Origin: Desulfovibrio sp.
GTDB taxonomy: Bacteria > Desulfobacterota > Desulfovibrionia > Desulfovibrionales > Desulfovibrionaceae
Length of the DNA: 64,000 nt
Assembly: GCA_031287575.1 (NCBI GenBank)
Contig: JAITSV010000011.1
Span: 1-64,000, forward strand
Direction of reading: 5' to 3'
Positions 8,797 through 17,114 of the stretch are shown here, one piece after another; the stretch's first letter is position 1, and each line of letters opens with the position of its first letter. The notes below the pieces were generated by a model that searched no databases, was not told where the DNA came from, and saw nothing but the letters and a program-made list of their open reading frames with translations. The translations under genes and the position numbers were made by a program.

Positions 8797-9021
8797 CTAT
8801 TCCTGTGGTTGGTCGGTGTGGCAGTTGCGGAACAGGTCGAGCAGCATTTCGGTTTCCAGGGGGCCGAGGTTGAACCGCGCGCCCGCCTCGTCCACGAGGT
8901 CGGACAGCGAAGGGCGGGTCTGTGCTGCCTGTGTTGATAGTTCTGATAGTTCGGCCCGGCGTTCCGCCACCCAGGCGGCGGCACGCTTCACCAGTTCGCT
9001 GTGCGGAATGACGGTGGTCAT
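8797..9021 (-). CDS. Small conserved-looking protein upstream of lptF
   Basis: A 74-residue acidic, helical product (Met-Thr-Thr-Val start, rich in Ala, Glu and Leu) with no signal peptide or membrane segment. ATG at 9021 follows a GGGGGA ribosome site, and the stop is four bases before the proposed lptF start, so the three genes look like one operon. I recognise no family. Its length and helices would suit a small adaptor or a regulator of the Lpt genes, but that is only inference from position. Confidence 0.65.
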   Translation of the reverse strand: MTTVIPHSELVKRAAAWVAERRAELSELSTQAAQTRPSLSDLVDEAGARFNLGPLETEMLLDLFRNCHTDQPQE

Positions 9022-9312
9022 GGTTCCCCCTGGCGGGTTTGCGGAGCGGCGTGGTTGCAGGCGATGGTCATGGTGACCACTGGGCGACCATGGAGCGACC
9101 AGTCGGCGGCCCCACGGCTTGCGGCCGTTGGCGCGGCGTGGAATCTACATCAACCACGGCGGGGTTGCAACTCGACGGCCCATGCGGTATCCCCCCGCAA
9201 TCCGGCGTACCCGCCTTGCGCAATCCGGAGTGACTTCCCGTACTCAGGCCCGCGCGGGGCGCCCTGCCCCTCCACCCCCAGCCGCACGGCCGCTCCAGGC
9301 CGAACACCATCC

Positions 9313-10110
9313 ATGCACGACATCTTTTCCGCCGTCCTGCTCGGCATCGTCGAAGGGCTGACAGAATTCCTGCCGGTGTCCTCCACCGGGCACCTGATCA
9401 TCGCGGGCGACCTGCTGGGCTTCACCGGGCCCAAGGCGGCCACCTTCGAGGTGGTCATCCAGCTTGGGGCCATCCTGGCCGTGGTGGTGTTGTACTGGGA
9501 CCGCTTCTGGGGTCTGCTGCGGCCAAAGCCCTACGTGCGCTTCGCCGGGGTGCGCGGCATCGTGCTGCTGGGCATCACCTCGCTGCCCGCCAGCCTGCTG
9601 GGCCTGGCGACGCATCATTACATCAAGGAAAACCTTTTCAGCCCCGCCACCGTGGCCCTGGCCCTGGGCGTGGGCGCAGTGGCCATGTTGCTGGTGGAGC
9701 GGCGCAAACACCGCCCCGTGTACATGGACCTGGATGACATGACCCCGGCGCTGGCGCTGGGCATCGGGCTGTTCCAGTGCCTGGCCCTGTGGCCGGGTTT
9801 TTCGCGCTCCGCCGCCACCATCATGGGCGGCATGTTGCTGGGCGCGCGGCGCGGCCTGGCCGCCGAATATTCGTTCATCGCGGCGGTGCCCATAATGTTC
9901 GCCGCCACCGGCTACGACCTGCTGAAGAGCCATGCCCTGTTCACCATGGCCGACCTGCCCGTCTTCGTCACCGGGTTCGTGGTGTCGTTCCTGGCCGCCT
10001 GGGTTGCCGTGAAGGTGTTCATCGGGCTCATGGGCCGGGTGACCCTGGTGCCCTTCGCCTGGTACCGGCTGGCCGTGGCCCCGCTGGTATTCTGGTTCAT
10101 GGTCAATTGA
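9313..10110 (+). CDS. uppP: Undecaprenyl-diphosphate phosphatase (BacA/UppP)
   Basis: Integral membrane enzyme that recycles undecaprenyl diphosphate to the monophosphate carrier for peptidoglycan and O-antigen synthesis; overproduction gives bacitracin resistance. The 265-residue product shows the two family motifs, EGLTEFLPVSSTGHL (14-28, with catalytic Glu residues) and PGFSRSAATI near 162, plus about seven hydrophobic helices. The start is ATG at 9313. It diverges from the small gene-lptF-lptG operon. Confidence 0.95.
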   Translation: MHDIFSAVLLGIVEGLTEFLPVSSTGHLIIAGDLLGFTGPKAATFEVVIQLGAILAVVVLYWDRFWGLLRPKPYVRFAGVRGIVLLGITSLPASLLGLATHHYIKENLFSPATVALALGVGAVAMLLVERRKHRPVYMDLDDMTPALALGIGLFQCLALWPGFSRSAATIMGGMLLGARRGLAAEYSFIAAVPIMFAATGYDLLKSHALFTMADLPVFVTGFVVSFLAAWVAVKVFIGLMGRVTLVPFAWYRLAVAPLVFWFMVN

Positions 10111-10156
10111 CGCGGCGTGATGCGGGCGCAACGCCTTGTCGGGCGCGGCTGGCCGG

Positions 10157-10185
10157 GCGTTTTTTCGAAAGTCCCCAAAAAACGC
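10157..10185 (+). terminator. Terminator of uppP
   Basis: GCGTTTTTT (10157-10165) can pair with AAAAAACGC (10177-10185). It lies 46 bases after the uppP stop and immediately before the tRNA promoter. Confidence 0.5.
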
Positions 10186-10214
10186 TTGCCAAGGCACCCC
10201 GTGTCCGGTAGAGA
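10186..10214 (+). promoter_or_regulatory. Sigma-70 type promoter of tRNA-Met
   Basis: TTGCCA (10186-10191) and TAGAGA (10209-10214) are separated by exactly 17 bp and lie about 45 bp before the mature tRNA 5' end, fitting a vegetative promoter for the tRNA gene. Confidence 0.65.
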
Positions 10215-10259
10215 AACCATCCGTCGCAACGGGAACGAGCCCCGAGCGGCATTGGACTT

Positions 10260-10336
10260 GGCAAGGTAGCTCAGTTGGTTAGAGCATGCGGTTCATACCC
10301 GCAGTGTCGGGGGTTCAAATCCCTCCCTTGCTACCA
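10260..10336 (+). tRNA. tRNA-Met (anticodon CAT), elongator type
   Basis: A complete 77-nt cloverleaf: acceptor GGCAAGG/CCTTGCT, D arm GCTC..GAGC, anticodon arm TGCGG-TTCATAC-CCGCA and T arm GGGGG-TTCAAAT-CCCTC, with an encoded CCA end. Position 1-72 is a G-T wobble. The anticodon stem lacks the three G-C pairs of an initiator, and 1-72 is not the initiator mismatch, so it is elongator Met. A CAT tRNA-Ile (lysidine-modified) cannot be fully excluded by eye. Confidence 0.93.
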
Positions 10337-10344
10337 AGAACACG

Positions 10345-10379
10345 AAAGGCCCTGTGCATGCAGGGCCTTTTTCGTTTTT
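10345..10379 (+). terminator. Terminator of tRNA-Met
   Basis: AAAGGCCCTG pairs with CAGGGCCTTT (stem 10345-10354 with 10361-10370), followed by TTCGTTTTTC. It begins eight bases after the CCA end. Confidence 0.85.
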
Positions 10380-10574
10380 CCGCCCCTCCCTCCCGTCATG
10401 GCCGCCACGCTCTTTCCACGCATTGAGCCCTGCCCTGTCCGGTCCGTTTCGGCTCCGCCACGCCATGGTCCCTGTCTGTCGGCGCGGCGTGCACCCGGTG
10501 CCTTGATGACGCGCCGCGCGCACCGTGCTAGTCTGCCCGCGTTGGCAACCACCCTTCCTAGGCCAAGAGACACC

Positions 10575-11906
10575 ATGCAGACCGAGCCCACTCCCGCTTC
10601 ACGTAACGGCACGCCCGCCTGGCACCTGACGGACCGGCTGACGGCCCGACTGAAGGACGTCCTGGCCACGTCGGAATGCCGCTCCTGCGCGTCCGCCCGC
10701 GAATTCCTGCGCTACGTGGGGCCGGGGCTGCTGGTCACCGTGGGGTTCATCGATCCCGGCAACTGGGCCTCCAACGTCAGCGCCGGGGCACAGTTCGGCT
10801 ACTCGCTGCTGTGGATGGTCACGCTGTCCACGGTCATGCTCATCCTGCTCCAGCACAACGCCGCGCATCTGGGGATAGCCACCGGGCTGTGCCTGTCCGA
10901 GGCGGCCACCACCCACCTGCCGCGTTCCGTTTCCGTCTTCGTGCTGGGGTCCGCCGTGGCGGCATCCGTGGCCACGGCCCTGGCGGAACTGCTGGGGGCG
11001 GCCATCGCCCTGCGCATGCTGTTCGGCCTGCCCCTGGTGGCGGGCACGGTGCTGACCATGGCCGTGGTCTGGGCGCTGCTGCTGACCAACTCCTACACCC
11101 GCATCGAGCGCTGGATCGTGGGCTTCGTATCGCTCATCGGCATCTCGTTCCTGTACGAGTTGACCCTGGTGCCCGTGGACTGGCGTGCCGCCGCGCATGG
11201 CTGGGTGACGCCCTCCATTCCGCCCGGCGCCCTGGTGGTGGTCATGAGCGTGCTGGGCGCCGTGGTCATGCCGCACAACCTGTTCCTGCATTCCGAGGTC
11301 ATCCAGAGCCGCCAGTGGAACCTCGAGGACGCCGTGGTCATCAAGCGGCAACTGCGCTACGAGTACCTGGATACCCTGTTTTCCATGCTGGTGGGCTTTG
11401 CCATCAACAGCGGCATGATCCTGCTGGCGGCGGCAGCCTTCTATGGCCGGGGGTTGCAGGTAGACGAACTGGAGCAGGCCTGTGCCCTGCTTTCGCCGCT
11501 GCTGGGCGGGGCGGCGTCCACGGTGTTCGCGCTGGCGCTGCTGTTCGCGGGGCTTTCGTCCAGCGTCACGGCGGGCATGGCGGGGGGCGGCATCTATGCC
11601 GGAATGTTCGGCGAACCCTATGCCATCAAGGACAAGCACACCCGGTGGGGCGTGGGCATCACCCTGGGGGCCGCGGCCCTGTGCATCACCGCCATAGACG
11701 ACCCGCTGAAGGGCCTGGTGTACTCGCAGGTGGCCCTTTCCATGCAGCTTCCGCTCACGGTGCTGCTGCAACTGTACCTTACGTCCAGCCGCCGGGTGAT
11801 GGGCCAGTATGCCAATCCGCCGTCCACGCGGGCCATGCTGGGCTGCATAGCGCTCATTGTAATCGCGCTCAACGCCCTCTTGCTGCGGGAACTGTTTTTC
11901 GGTTAG
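10575..11906 (+). CDS. mntH: NRAMP-family divalent metal transporter
   Basis: Proton-coupled Mn(II)/Fe(II) importer in the inner membrane. The 443-residue product has about 11 hydrophobic helices. The two metal-site motifs are intact: DPGN (60-63) in helix 1 and AVVMPHN near residue 230 in helix 6, including the Met that selects transition metals over Ca and Mg. ATG at 10575 follows a weak AAGAGA site. It stands alone after the tRNA. The exact metal is inferred; Mn(II) would fit the Mn-dependent pyrophosphatase encoded nearby. No Fur or MntR box was recognised upstream. Confidence 0.9.
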   Translation: MQTEPTPASRNGTPAWHLTDRLTARLKDVLATSECRSCASAREFLRYVGPGLLVTVGFIDPGNWASNVSAGAQFGYSLLWMVTLSTVMLILLQHNAAHLGIATGLCLSEAATTHLPRSVSVFVLGSAVAASVATALAELLGAAIALRMLFGLPLVAGTVLTMAVVWALLLTNSYTRIERWIVGFVSLIGISFLYELTLVPVDWRAAAHGWVTPSIPPGALVVVMSVLGAVVMPHNLFLHSEVIQSRQWNLEDAVVIKRQLRYEYLDTLFSMLVGFAINSGMILLAAAAFYGRGLQVDELEQACALLSPLLGGAASTVFALALLFAGLSSSVTAGMAGGGIYAGMFGEPYAIKDKHTRWGVGITLGAAALCITAIDDPLKGLVYSQVALSMQLPLTVLLQLYLTSSRRVMGQYANPPSTRAMLGCIALIVIALNALLLRELFFG

Positions 11907-11956
11907 AGCTACGCGTCGCCGATGGCATGGTTGCCAGCGGTGCGGCACTCCCGTAC

Positions 11957-11983
11957 CCCATTCACCCCATTCGCCCCATTCAC
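11957..11983. repeat. 9-bp tandem repeat, three copies
   Basis: cccattcac, cccattcgc, cccattcac in a row, in the gap after the NRAMP gene. Confidence 0.75.
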
Positions 11984-12093
11984 CCTTGACCAGCACAGGC
12001 GCGACCTTGTCCCACGAAACTTCTCGCACGGGCCGCATGCCCGGCGGCCCCGCGGGCTCCGCCACCCCCGAAGACCAGCTTCCCGGACACCCC

Positions 12094-12609
12094 ATGCACA
12101 AGTGGATACGCCTTGCCTTCGAACTGCTGCCGTTGCAGGTCTTCGCCATCACCTCGCGGCTGGCGGGCGACGACCCCGAGCAGGCGTTGCAGCCCTACGG
12201 CCTTGGCGCGCTGTGCGCCGCGCTGTGCATGGCCGTGTTGCTGTGGCGGCGCATCCTGCTTGACCGGCTGCTGCTGGGGGTGAACATTTCCATCATGCTC
12301 GGCGGGCTTGGCCTGTACACTCGCACGCCGGGCCTCGCGCACATGCTGGCCGACCTGCGCGCGGCGGGCGTGTTCGTGATCATCCTGCTCACCGCGGGGG
12401 TCACCTATCTGGCCCGGCCCAGCGCCCTGCTGGACATGCCGCGCGGCAACGCGGAACCGTGGGACCGCTACATGCTGTACGCCACCTTTGCCGCCTTCGT
12501 GCTGGCCTTCATCACCCGTTCGCAGCCGCTGATTTCCGGAATGCTGCTGGCGGCGCTGTTCATCGTGCGCGGCAGCCTGCAACAGGCCGCCCACAACGCG
12601 CGCCCGTGA
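12094..12609 (+). CDS. Small integral membrane protein, function unknown
   Basis: 171 residues with about five hydrophobic helices and short loops. I do not recognise the family. ATG at 12094 was chosen because hydrophobic, gene-like sequence starts there (MHKWIRLAFELLPLQ); a TTG 36 codons upstream would add a proline/glycine-rich stretch that looks non-coding. The ribosome site is weak. A clear terminator follows. It is separated from the NRAMP gene by a repeat-bearing gap, so co-function is not implied. Confidence 0.65.
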   Translation: MHKWIRLAFELLPLQVFAITSRLAGDDPEQALQPYGLGALCAALCMAVLLWRRILLDRLLLGVNISIMLGGLGLYTRTPGLAHMLADLRAAGVFVIILLTAGVTYLARPSALLDMPRGNAEPWDRYMLYATFAAFVLAFITRSQPLISGMLLAALFIVRGSLQQAAHNARP

Positions 12610-12644
12610 GCACGGCCTTCACGCCGCGATGCCATAGCCACTGC

Positions 12645-12678
12645 ACGGCCGTCCCCACAGAGGCGGCCGTTTTCTTTT
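12645..12678 (+). terminator. Terminator of the membrane protein gene
   Basis: ACGGCCG (12645-12651) pairs with CGGCCGT (12664-12670), followed by TTTTCTTTT. Confidence 0.75.
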
Positions 12679-12921
12679 CGTGTCTGCCCCGTGGGCGGAG
12701 CTCTCCCCTGCTTTTCCGATGTCCGTTGCGCGCATGCGCCGGGCCGCGCGGTGACCCGTTCACGGGGCTGGTGTAGCTCAGCCCTGCCCTATCCCGCTCC
12801 GTCGGCCCCTTCTCGCTGCCTTGGCCATCCTCGGCTGTTCCTTCGCGCACGGCGAACGCTGGCGCAATGCCGCCTGCCGCGTGACCTTGGGGACGGTGTT
12901 TCCAATCCCCCTGTCTGCCAA
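12679..12921. other. Gap without recognisable gene
   Basis: About 240 bp between two terminators. I see no coding region, RNA gene or repeat in it. Confidence 0.5.
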
Positions 12922-12954
12922 ATCAAAACCACCCGCATGGCGGGTGGTTTTGAT
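12922..12954. terminator. 15-bp perfect hairpin
   Basis: ATCAAAACCACCCGC (12922-12936) and its exact complement (12940-12954) flank an ATG loop. T-runs occur on both flanks (TTTTGATTTT on plus), so it can terminate in either direction. Together with the next hairpin it separates ppaC from the membrane protein gene. Confidence 0.8.
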
Positions 12955-12982
12955 TTTAGTCTGGCTAAAGCCAAACGCAAAA

Positions 12983-13008
12983 GGCCCGGCGACATATGCC
13001 GCCGGGCC
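12983..13008 (-). terminator. Terminator of ppaC
   Basis: GGCCCGGCG (12983-12991) pairs with CGCCGGGCC (13000-13008); on the minus strand it is followed by TTTTGCG. It lies 41 bases past the ppaC stop. Confidence 0.8.
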
Positions 13009-13048
13009 CCGTATGCGTCAGTCTGCGTCGGTTGGGTAACCGCTTCGA

Positions 13049-13969
13049 CTAGCCCTTGAAGGCCTTTTCGAAGTTGGGCACCACCTGCTTCTTGCGGCTC
13101 ATCACGCCGTCGAGCCACACCGACTTGCCTTCGGGCTTCACGCCGAACGCCTTTTCGACCATGGAGGCGTCGTCCGAAACGATCAGCATTTCGGAACCTT
13201 CCTTCATGATGTCGGTCAGCAGCAGGAACACCGAGTGACGGCCTTCGCCCTTCACCTTGGTGATTTCTTCGTACAGGCCGGCCTTCACGGGCTCGAGGAT
13301 GGACAGGTCCACCACTTCCAGCTGGCCGATGCCGACCTTCTTGCCGCCCATGTCGAAGTCCTTGTAGTCGCGGAAGACCAGGTCCTTCATGGACGCGCCT
13401 TCAACGGCGGACTTCACCTTGAACATTTCCATGCCCAGGGCCATCACGTCGGCCACGCCCGCGATCTTGGCAAGGGCTTCGACGGCCTTCTTGTCTTCGG
13501 GGGTGCAGGTGACGGACTTGAACATGACGGTGTCGGACAGGATGGCGCACAGCAGGCCGCCGGCGATGGCCTTGGGCACCTCGATGCCGTAGAAGTCGTA
13601 CATCGCCTTGATGACGGTACAGGAACAGCCCACCGGCCACACCCACATTTCCAGCGGGTTGGAGGTGGTCACGTCGCCCAGCTTGTGGTGGTCCACCACG
13701 CCGAGCAGTTCGGCGTCGGACAGGTCGGCGGGCAGCTGCGCACGTTCGGTGGTGTCAACCAGGATGACCTTCTGGCCAGCCACGGAGGTCACCACTTCGG
13801 GGGCCTTCAGGCCGAACTTGCCGAGGACGAAGTCGGTTTCGGGGGTGCACGCACCCTGCGCGACGGGCTTGGCTTCGATGCCGCGCTTGGTCATCAGGTC
13901 GGCAACGCCGATGGCGGCGATGATGGAGTCGGTATCGGGGTTCATGTGACCAAGGACAAGAGCTGCCAT
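13049..13969 (-). CDS. ppaC: Manganese-dependent inorganic pyrophosphatase (family II)
   Basis: Hydrolyses pyrophosphate to phosphate, pulling biosynthesis and, in sulfate reducers, the ATP-sulfurylase reaction that releases PPi. The 306-residue product carries the DHH-family metal ligands: His8, Asp12 and Asp14 in GHMNPDTDS, the VDTTE Asp and the VDHH pair; the C-terminal SRKKQ substrate motif is present. There is no CBS/DRTGG insert, so it is the simple constitutive form. ATG at 13969 has a moderate GGAAA site. A palindrome resembling a CRP/FNR operator lies 72 bp upstream. Confidence 0.96.
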   Translation of the reverse strand: MAALVLGHMNPDTDSIIAAIGVADLMTKRGIEAKPVAQGACTPETDFVLGKFGLKAPEVVTSVAGQKVILVDTTERAQLPADLSDAELLGVVDHHKLGDVTTSNPLEMWVWPVGCSCTVIKAMYDFYGIEVPKAIAGGLLCAILSDTVMFKSVTCTPEDKKAVEALAKIAGVADVMALGMEMFKVKSAVEGASMKDLVFRDYKDFDMGGKKVGIGQLEVVDLSILEPVKAGLYEEITKVKGEGRHSVFLLLTDIMKEGSEMLIVSDDASMVEKAFGVKPEGKSVWLDGVMSRKKQVVPNFEKAFKG

Positions 13970-14040
13970 GTCGGTTTTCCTCCGTTGCATGTGGCATTGG
14001 GGTTTGGTGCTGCGAGTAGCTCGCATGCTGCTGCGAAATT

Positions 14041-14062
14041 GTTTGTGCCAAATAGCACAAAC
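14041..14062. promoter_or_regulatory. Candidate CRP/FNR-family operator upstream of ppaC
   Basis: GTTTGTGC (14041-14048) and GCACAAAC (14055-14062) form an 8-bp dyad with a 6-bp spacer. This matches the TGTGA-N6-TCACA architecture of CRP/FNR proteins, and the TTGTGA-N6-TCACAA pattern reported for HcpR in Desulfovibrio, except for C/G instead of A/T at the inner position. It lies between EIIC and ppaC. Confidence 0.45.
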
Positions 14063-14122
14063 ATTCCCGGCTGCCAAGTACCCCCGGCCCCCGCACGATC
14101 AATTTCCGGTGACGAATGCGAA

Positions 14123-14826
14123 TCAGATGAACGAAGCCGCCGACGCGGCCAGCAAGGCCAGCGCGAAGGCCACATAGGCCCGGCGCAGGCGCAGTGCCAG
14201 CATGCCGCCCATGGCGCCCACGAACCACACATGGCCCCAGGCAATGCCGGGAACAGCCGGAAGATGGCCGATATAGTTGGACATCAGCTCGATAGTTCCC
14301 ACAAGCACAAGCAGGCACACGCAAAACAGGCCCAGATTCAGCGCGAACAACTCGCCCAGAGAACGCACCATGATGCGCCACAGGGGCGAATCGACCTTGC
14401 CGGGGTGCTCCACCACCCTGCCCCAGTGCAACAGGTCGGTGTACTGCTGGTTGCGCCAGCGGCGGTGCAGGTATTCCACGTGGGCACCGGCAAGGGCGGC
14501 GGGCAGCGTGAGCAGCACGGGAATGGCCAGTTGCCCGGCCGATTCCAGGCCGAAGTGCCCGGCCACGCTCAGGGTCAGCAACAGGGAAATGATGGAATTC
14601 GGGGGAATGTAGGTACCGGCGGGAAACAGGTCGAGCCAGAACAGCTCAAGAAAGATGGCGATGTGCATGGAAAGTCCCCACTCGCCGGTCATGACGGCCC
14701 ACAGAAAGCCGATGGCGAGCGGACGCTCCAGAAAGCCCAGGTTCAGCGAAAAGCGCAGCAGCGAAAAAACGGCAAAAAAAAAGCGATGGGCAATGCCAGG
14801 GTGAGCACGGGCAGGAAGTCTGTCAT
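14123..14826 (-). pseudogene. PTS mannose-family EIIC, split by a frameshift
   Basis: Membrane permease subunit of a mannose/sorbose-type phosphotransferase system. The N-terminus starts at ATG 14826 (MTDFLPVLTLALPIAFFLP), overlapping the EIIB stop by four bases, but this frame stops after 27 codons. The rest continues in another frame (AVFSLLRFSLNLGFLERPLA, then a long hydrophobic body to 14123). The switch lies at a run of nine T on the coding strand (14774-14782); one extra T, or two fewer, restores a continuous protein of about 234 residues. It may be a real mutation, a sequencing error, phase variation or polymerase slippage. Everything after the switch is well preserved. Confidence 0.85.
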
Positions 14827-15287
14827 GACCACCCCTTTATCTGCACCGGTTCGTTGGGCACGCAGCGAAAGTCCAGGGACACGGAGTGGCGGTTGAAGAA
14901 GCGCAGGCAGGCCTCGTCGTCGTCGGAAACGGAAACATGCGCGCACAGCTGCTTTTTGCCGGGGGTGTAGTGCAGGTTGCCGATGTTCAGGGTACTCATG
15001 CCCACTCCCGCGTCGAAGGCGCGGCGGGCATCGGCGCACGTGGCGAAGAGCACGAGCGTGTCGTGCCCGTCGTCCGTGCGCCCAGTACAGTATTGGGTCA
15101 GTGCGTCCACCCGCACGAAGTGCACTTCCACCCGGCCGGGAATGGCCAGCGAGACGATCTGCTGTTGCAGGTCGTCGGCGGCCAGCGCGTCGTTTGCCAC
15201 CAGCAGGCGCCGCGCCCCGGTATAGGGCAGCCACGCCTCGATGATCTGGCCGTGCACCAGGCGGTTGTCGATGCGGAACCAGAGCAT
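14823..15287 (-). CDS. PTS mannose-family EIIB component
   Basis: Cytoplasmic phosphotransfer domain that accepts phosphate from EIIA and passes it to the sugar bound by EIIC/EIID. 154 residues, with the family start FRIDNRLVHGQI, where His13 is the phosphorylation site. It is preceded by the EIIA gene (four bases apart) and overlaps the EIIC start by ATGA. No EIID, HPr or enzyme I gene is in the window, so the sugar specificity is not visible here. Confidence 0.9.
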   Translation of the reverse strand: MLWFRIDNRLVHGQIIEAWLPYTGARRLLVANDALAADDLQQQIVSLAIPGRVEVHFVRVDALTQYCTGRTDDGHDTLVLFATCADARRAFDAGVGMSTLNIGNLHYTPGKKQLCAHVSVSDDDEACLRFFNRHSVSLDFRCVPNEPVQIKGWS

Positions 15288-15291
15288 GGCC

Positions 15292-15810
15292 CTACCCGTT
15301 CTTGACCCGGCTGCGCAGCAGTTCGCCAGCCGCCACGATACCCTTGGTGCCCGCGTCGCGCGCATCGCGCGAGAGGGCGGCCAGGTCGCCGTCGCGCCCG
15401 CCGAACACCTTGAGCAGCATGGGCAGGTTGACGCCGGTCAGCACTTCCACGTTGCCCTTGCCCAGCAGGGCCAGGCTGAGGTTGGTGGGGGTGCCGCCGA
15501 ACATGTCGGTAAGGATCATCACCCCGCGCCCGGTATCCAGACGTTTCACCGCCTCGTTCAGCCGCTTTACCGTCTCGTCCACTTCCAGCGAAACGTCCAC
15601 GCTGATGGAGGCGCAGTCCTGCACCGGGCCAAGAATGAATTCGGCGGCGCGCAGCAGCGCCGCGCCGTAGTCGGCGTGGGTCACCAGAATCACGCCGATG
15701 CGCGATTCCGGGGCGGTCTGGCCGTCGCCAGGCTTGTTGCCGTTGCCTTGGGCAACGTTTCCTGGCCCCTTGCGGGACTGCCCTGCTTGCTGCTGTTCGG
15801 TGGTGGACAT
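15292..15810 (-). CDS. PTS mannose-family EIIA component
   Basis: Receives phosphate from HPr. 172 residues: a 37-residue Gln/Gly-rich N-terminal extension not usual in the family, then the EIIA-Man fold with phosphorylatable His45 in ILVTHADYG and the conserved LTDMFGGTPTNLS. The ATG at 15810 is the first in frame. It lies downstream of rapZ and starts the EIIA-EIIB-EIIC string, close to ptsN and rpoN, a neighbourhood that suggests a regulatory as well as a transport role. Confidence 0.88.
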   Translation of the reverse strand: MSTTEQQQAGQSRKGPGNVAQGNGNKPGDGQTAPESRIGVILVTHADYGAALLRAAEFILGPVQDCASISVDVSLEVDETVKRLNEAVKRLDTGRGVMILTDMFGGTPTNLSLALLGKGNVEVLTGVNLPMLLKVFGGRDGDLAALSRDARDAGTKGIVAAGELLRSRVKNG

Positions 15811-15946
15811 GCTGGTGCGTTCAGGCCGTGCCTGGTGTGGTTGGGGCAAGGTGCGGGGACGGCATGCCGTCCGATGAAATTCCGGGCCGACGCGCCACGG
15901 CGCTAGGTGCAACCTGGACACCGACGGAAACGTCGCATCCTTTCGT

Positions 15947-16945
15947 TCATCCCAGTTCCATGTGGCGGTGCTCTATCGATACGGCATAATCAGATTTTTT
16001 CAAGGCACGAAGCAGGGCCTCCGCCACCGAGACCGAACGGTGCCGCCCGCCGGTGCAGCCGATGGCGATGGTCAGGCGGTAGCGGCCTTCCGCCTCGTAC
16101 TGGGGCAGCAGAAAGTGCAGGAAGTCCAGAAGTTTCGCCAGAAAGGCATCGCCGTGGCCCGCTTCCAGCACGTATTTGGCCACCGGTTCGTCCAGGCCGG
16201 ACAACGGGCGCAAATCGGGGACGAAATAGGGATTGGGCAGAAAGCGCAGGTCGAACACCAGATCCGCGTCGGCGGGCACCCCGTACTTGAATCCGAAGGT
16301 GACGATGTTGATGCGCAGGGAACGGATGCGCCCCTGGATGGTGCTCCACTTCTTCTGGATGACCCGGCGCAGGTCGTGGATGGAATAGCTGGAGGTGTCC
16401 ACCACGAGATCGGCCGTTTCGCGCACCGGGGCAAGGCGCAGGCGTTCCTGCTCCAGGGCCTGCTCCAGCCCCATGCCTTCGCTTTCCAGCGGGTGCGGGC
16501 GGCGGGTGGTGGCGTAGCGCCGGTTGAGCACGGCGGCGTTGGCCTCTATGAACACCACTGCGGGGCGCACGCCCATGCCCTGCAACCGTTCCAGGGACTT
16601 TTCCAGGTTGCGCACGAAATTGCTTTCGCGCAGGTCCATGCCCAGCACCAGGCCCTGATAGTGGGACAGCGCCTCGCGGTTCAGGATGGTGACCATCTGC
16701 GGGGCAAGGGTTGCGGGCAGGCCGTCCACGGTGAAGTAGCGCAGATCTTCCAGCACCTTGAGCACCGTGCTCTTGCCCGCGCCGGACAACCCGGTGACGA
16801 TGATGACGGGAAAGTCGGGGGCGGCCACCGGGCTGCCCGCGTCCGTACCCCTGGCTTCGGCCGCGGGGCCAAGCGCGACAGACGGGCCAGACGGGGCGGA
16901 CGCCGACGCGGAAGATGTATGGGATGACGAGGCTTTGGTGGGCAT
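15947..16945 (-). CDS. rapZ: RNase adapter / nucleotide-binding protein RapZ (YvcJ)
   Basis: P-loop protein; in enterobacteria it guides RNase E to the small RNA GlmZ and so controls glucosamine-6-phosphate synthesis. 332 residues: a 45-residue Ser/Ala-rich extension, Walker [10 protein letters not shown] (52-60), the [13 protein letters not shown] region and the C-terminal RNA-binding signature [19 protein letters not shown]. The RNA partner in Desulfovibrio is unknown, so only the family is certain. Placement beside ptsN and rpoN is the classic arrangement. Confidence 0.92.
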   Translation of the reverse strand: MPTKASSSHTSSASASAPSGPSVALGPAAEARGTDAGSPVAAPDFPVIIVTGLSGAGKSTVLKVLEDLRYFTVDGLPATLAPQMVTILNREALSHYQGLVLGMDLRESNFVRNLEKSLERLQGMGVRPAVVFIEANAAVLNRRYATTRRPHPLESEGMGLEQALEQERLRLAPVRETADLVVDTSSYSIHDLRRVIQKKWSTIQGRIRSLRINIVTFGFKYGVPADADLVFDLRFLPNPYFVPDLRPLSGLDEPVAKYVLEAGHGDAFLAKLLDFLHFLLPQYEAEGRYRLTIAIGCTGGRHRSVSVAEALLRALKKSDYAVSIEHRHMELG

Positions 16946-17086
16946 GGCGGATTCCTCGGGCGGTCCGTGCCGGGTGCCGTTTCAGGGGGCGCGATGGCTG
17001 CGCGCCAGCAACTGCATGGGGGAGGTGCGCGGTGCGGGCCTGCGGGGCGCGGAGCCCTGTCCGGTCCTGTCGCCCCGGCGCGCGCC

Positions 17087-17114
17087 GTGCGTCAGGTGGT
17101 GTGCGTCAGGTGGT
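17087..17114. repeat. 14-bp perfect tandem duplication over the ptsN stop
   Basis: gtgcgtcaggtggt occurs twice in a row; the second copy includes the ptsN stop codon (17106-17108), so the duplication leaves the protein end unchanged. Confidence 0.8.
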
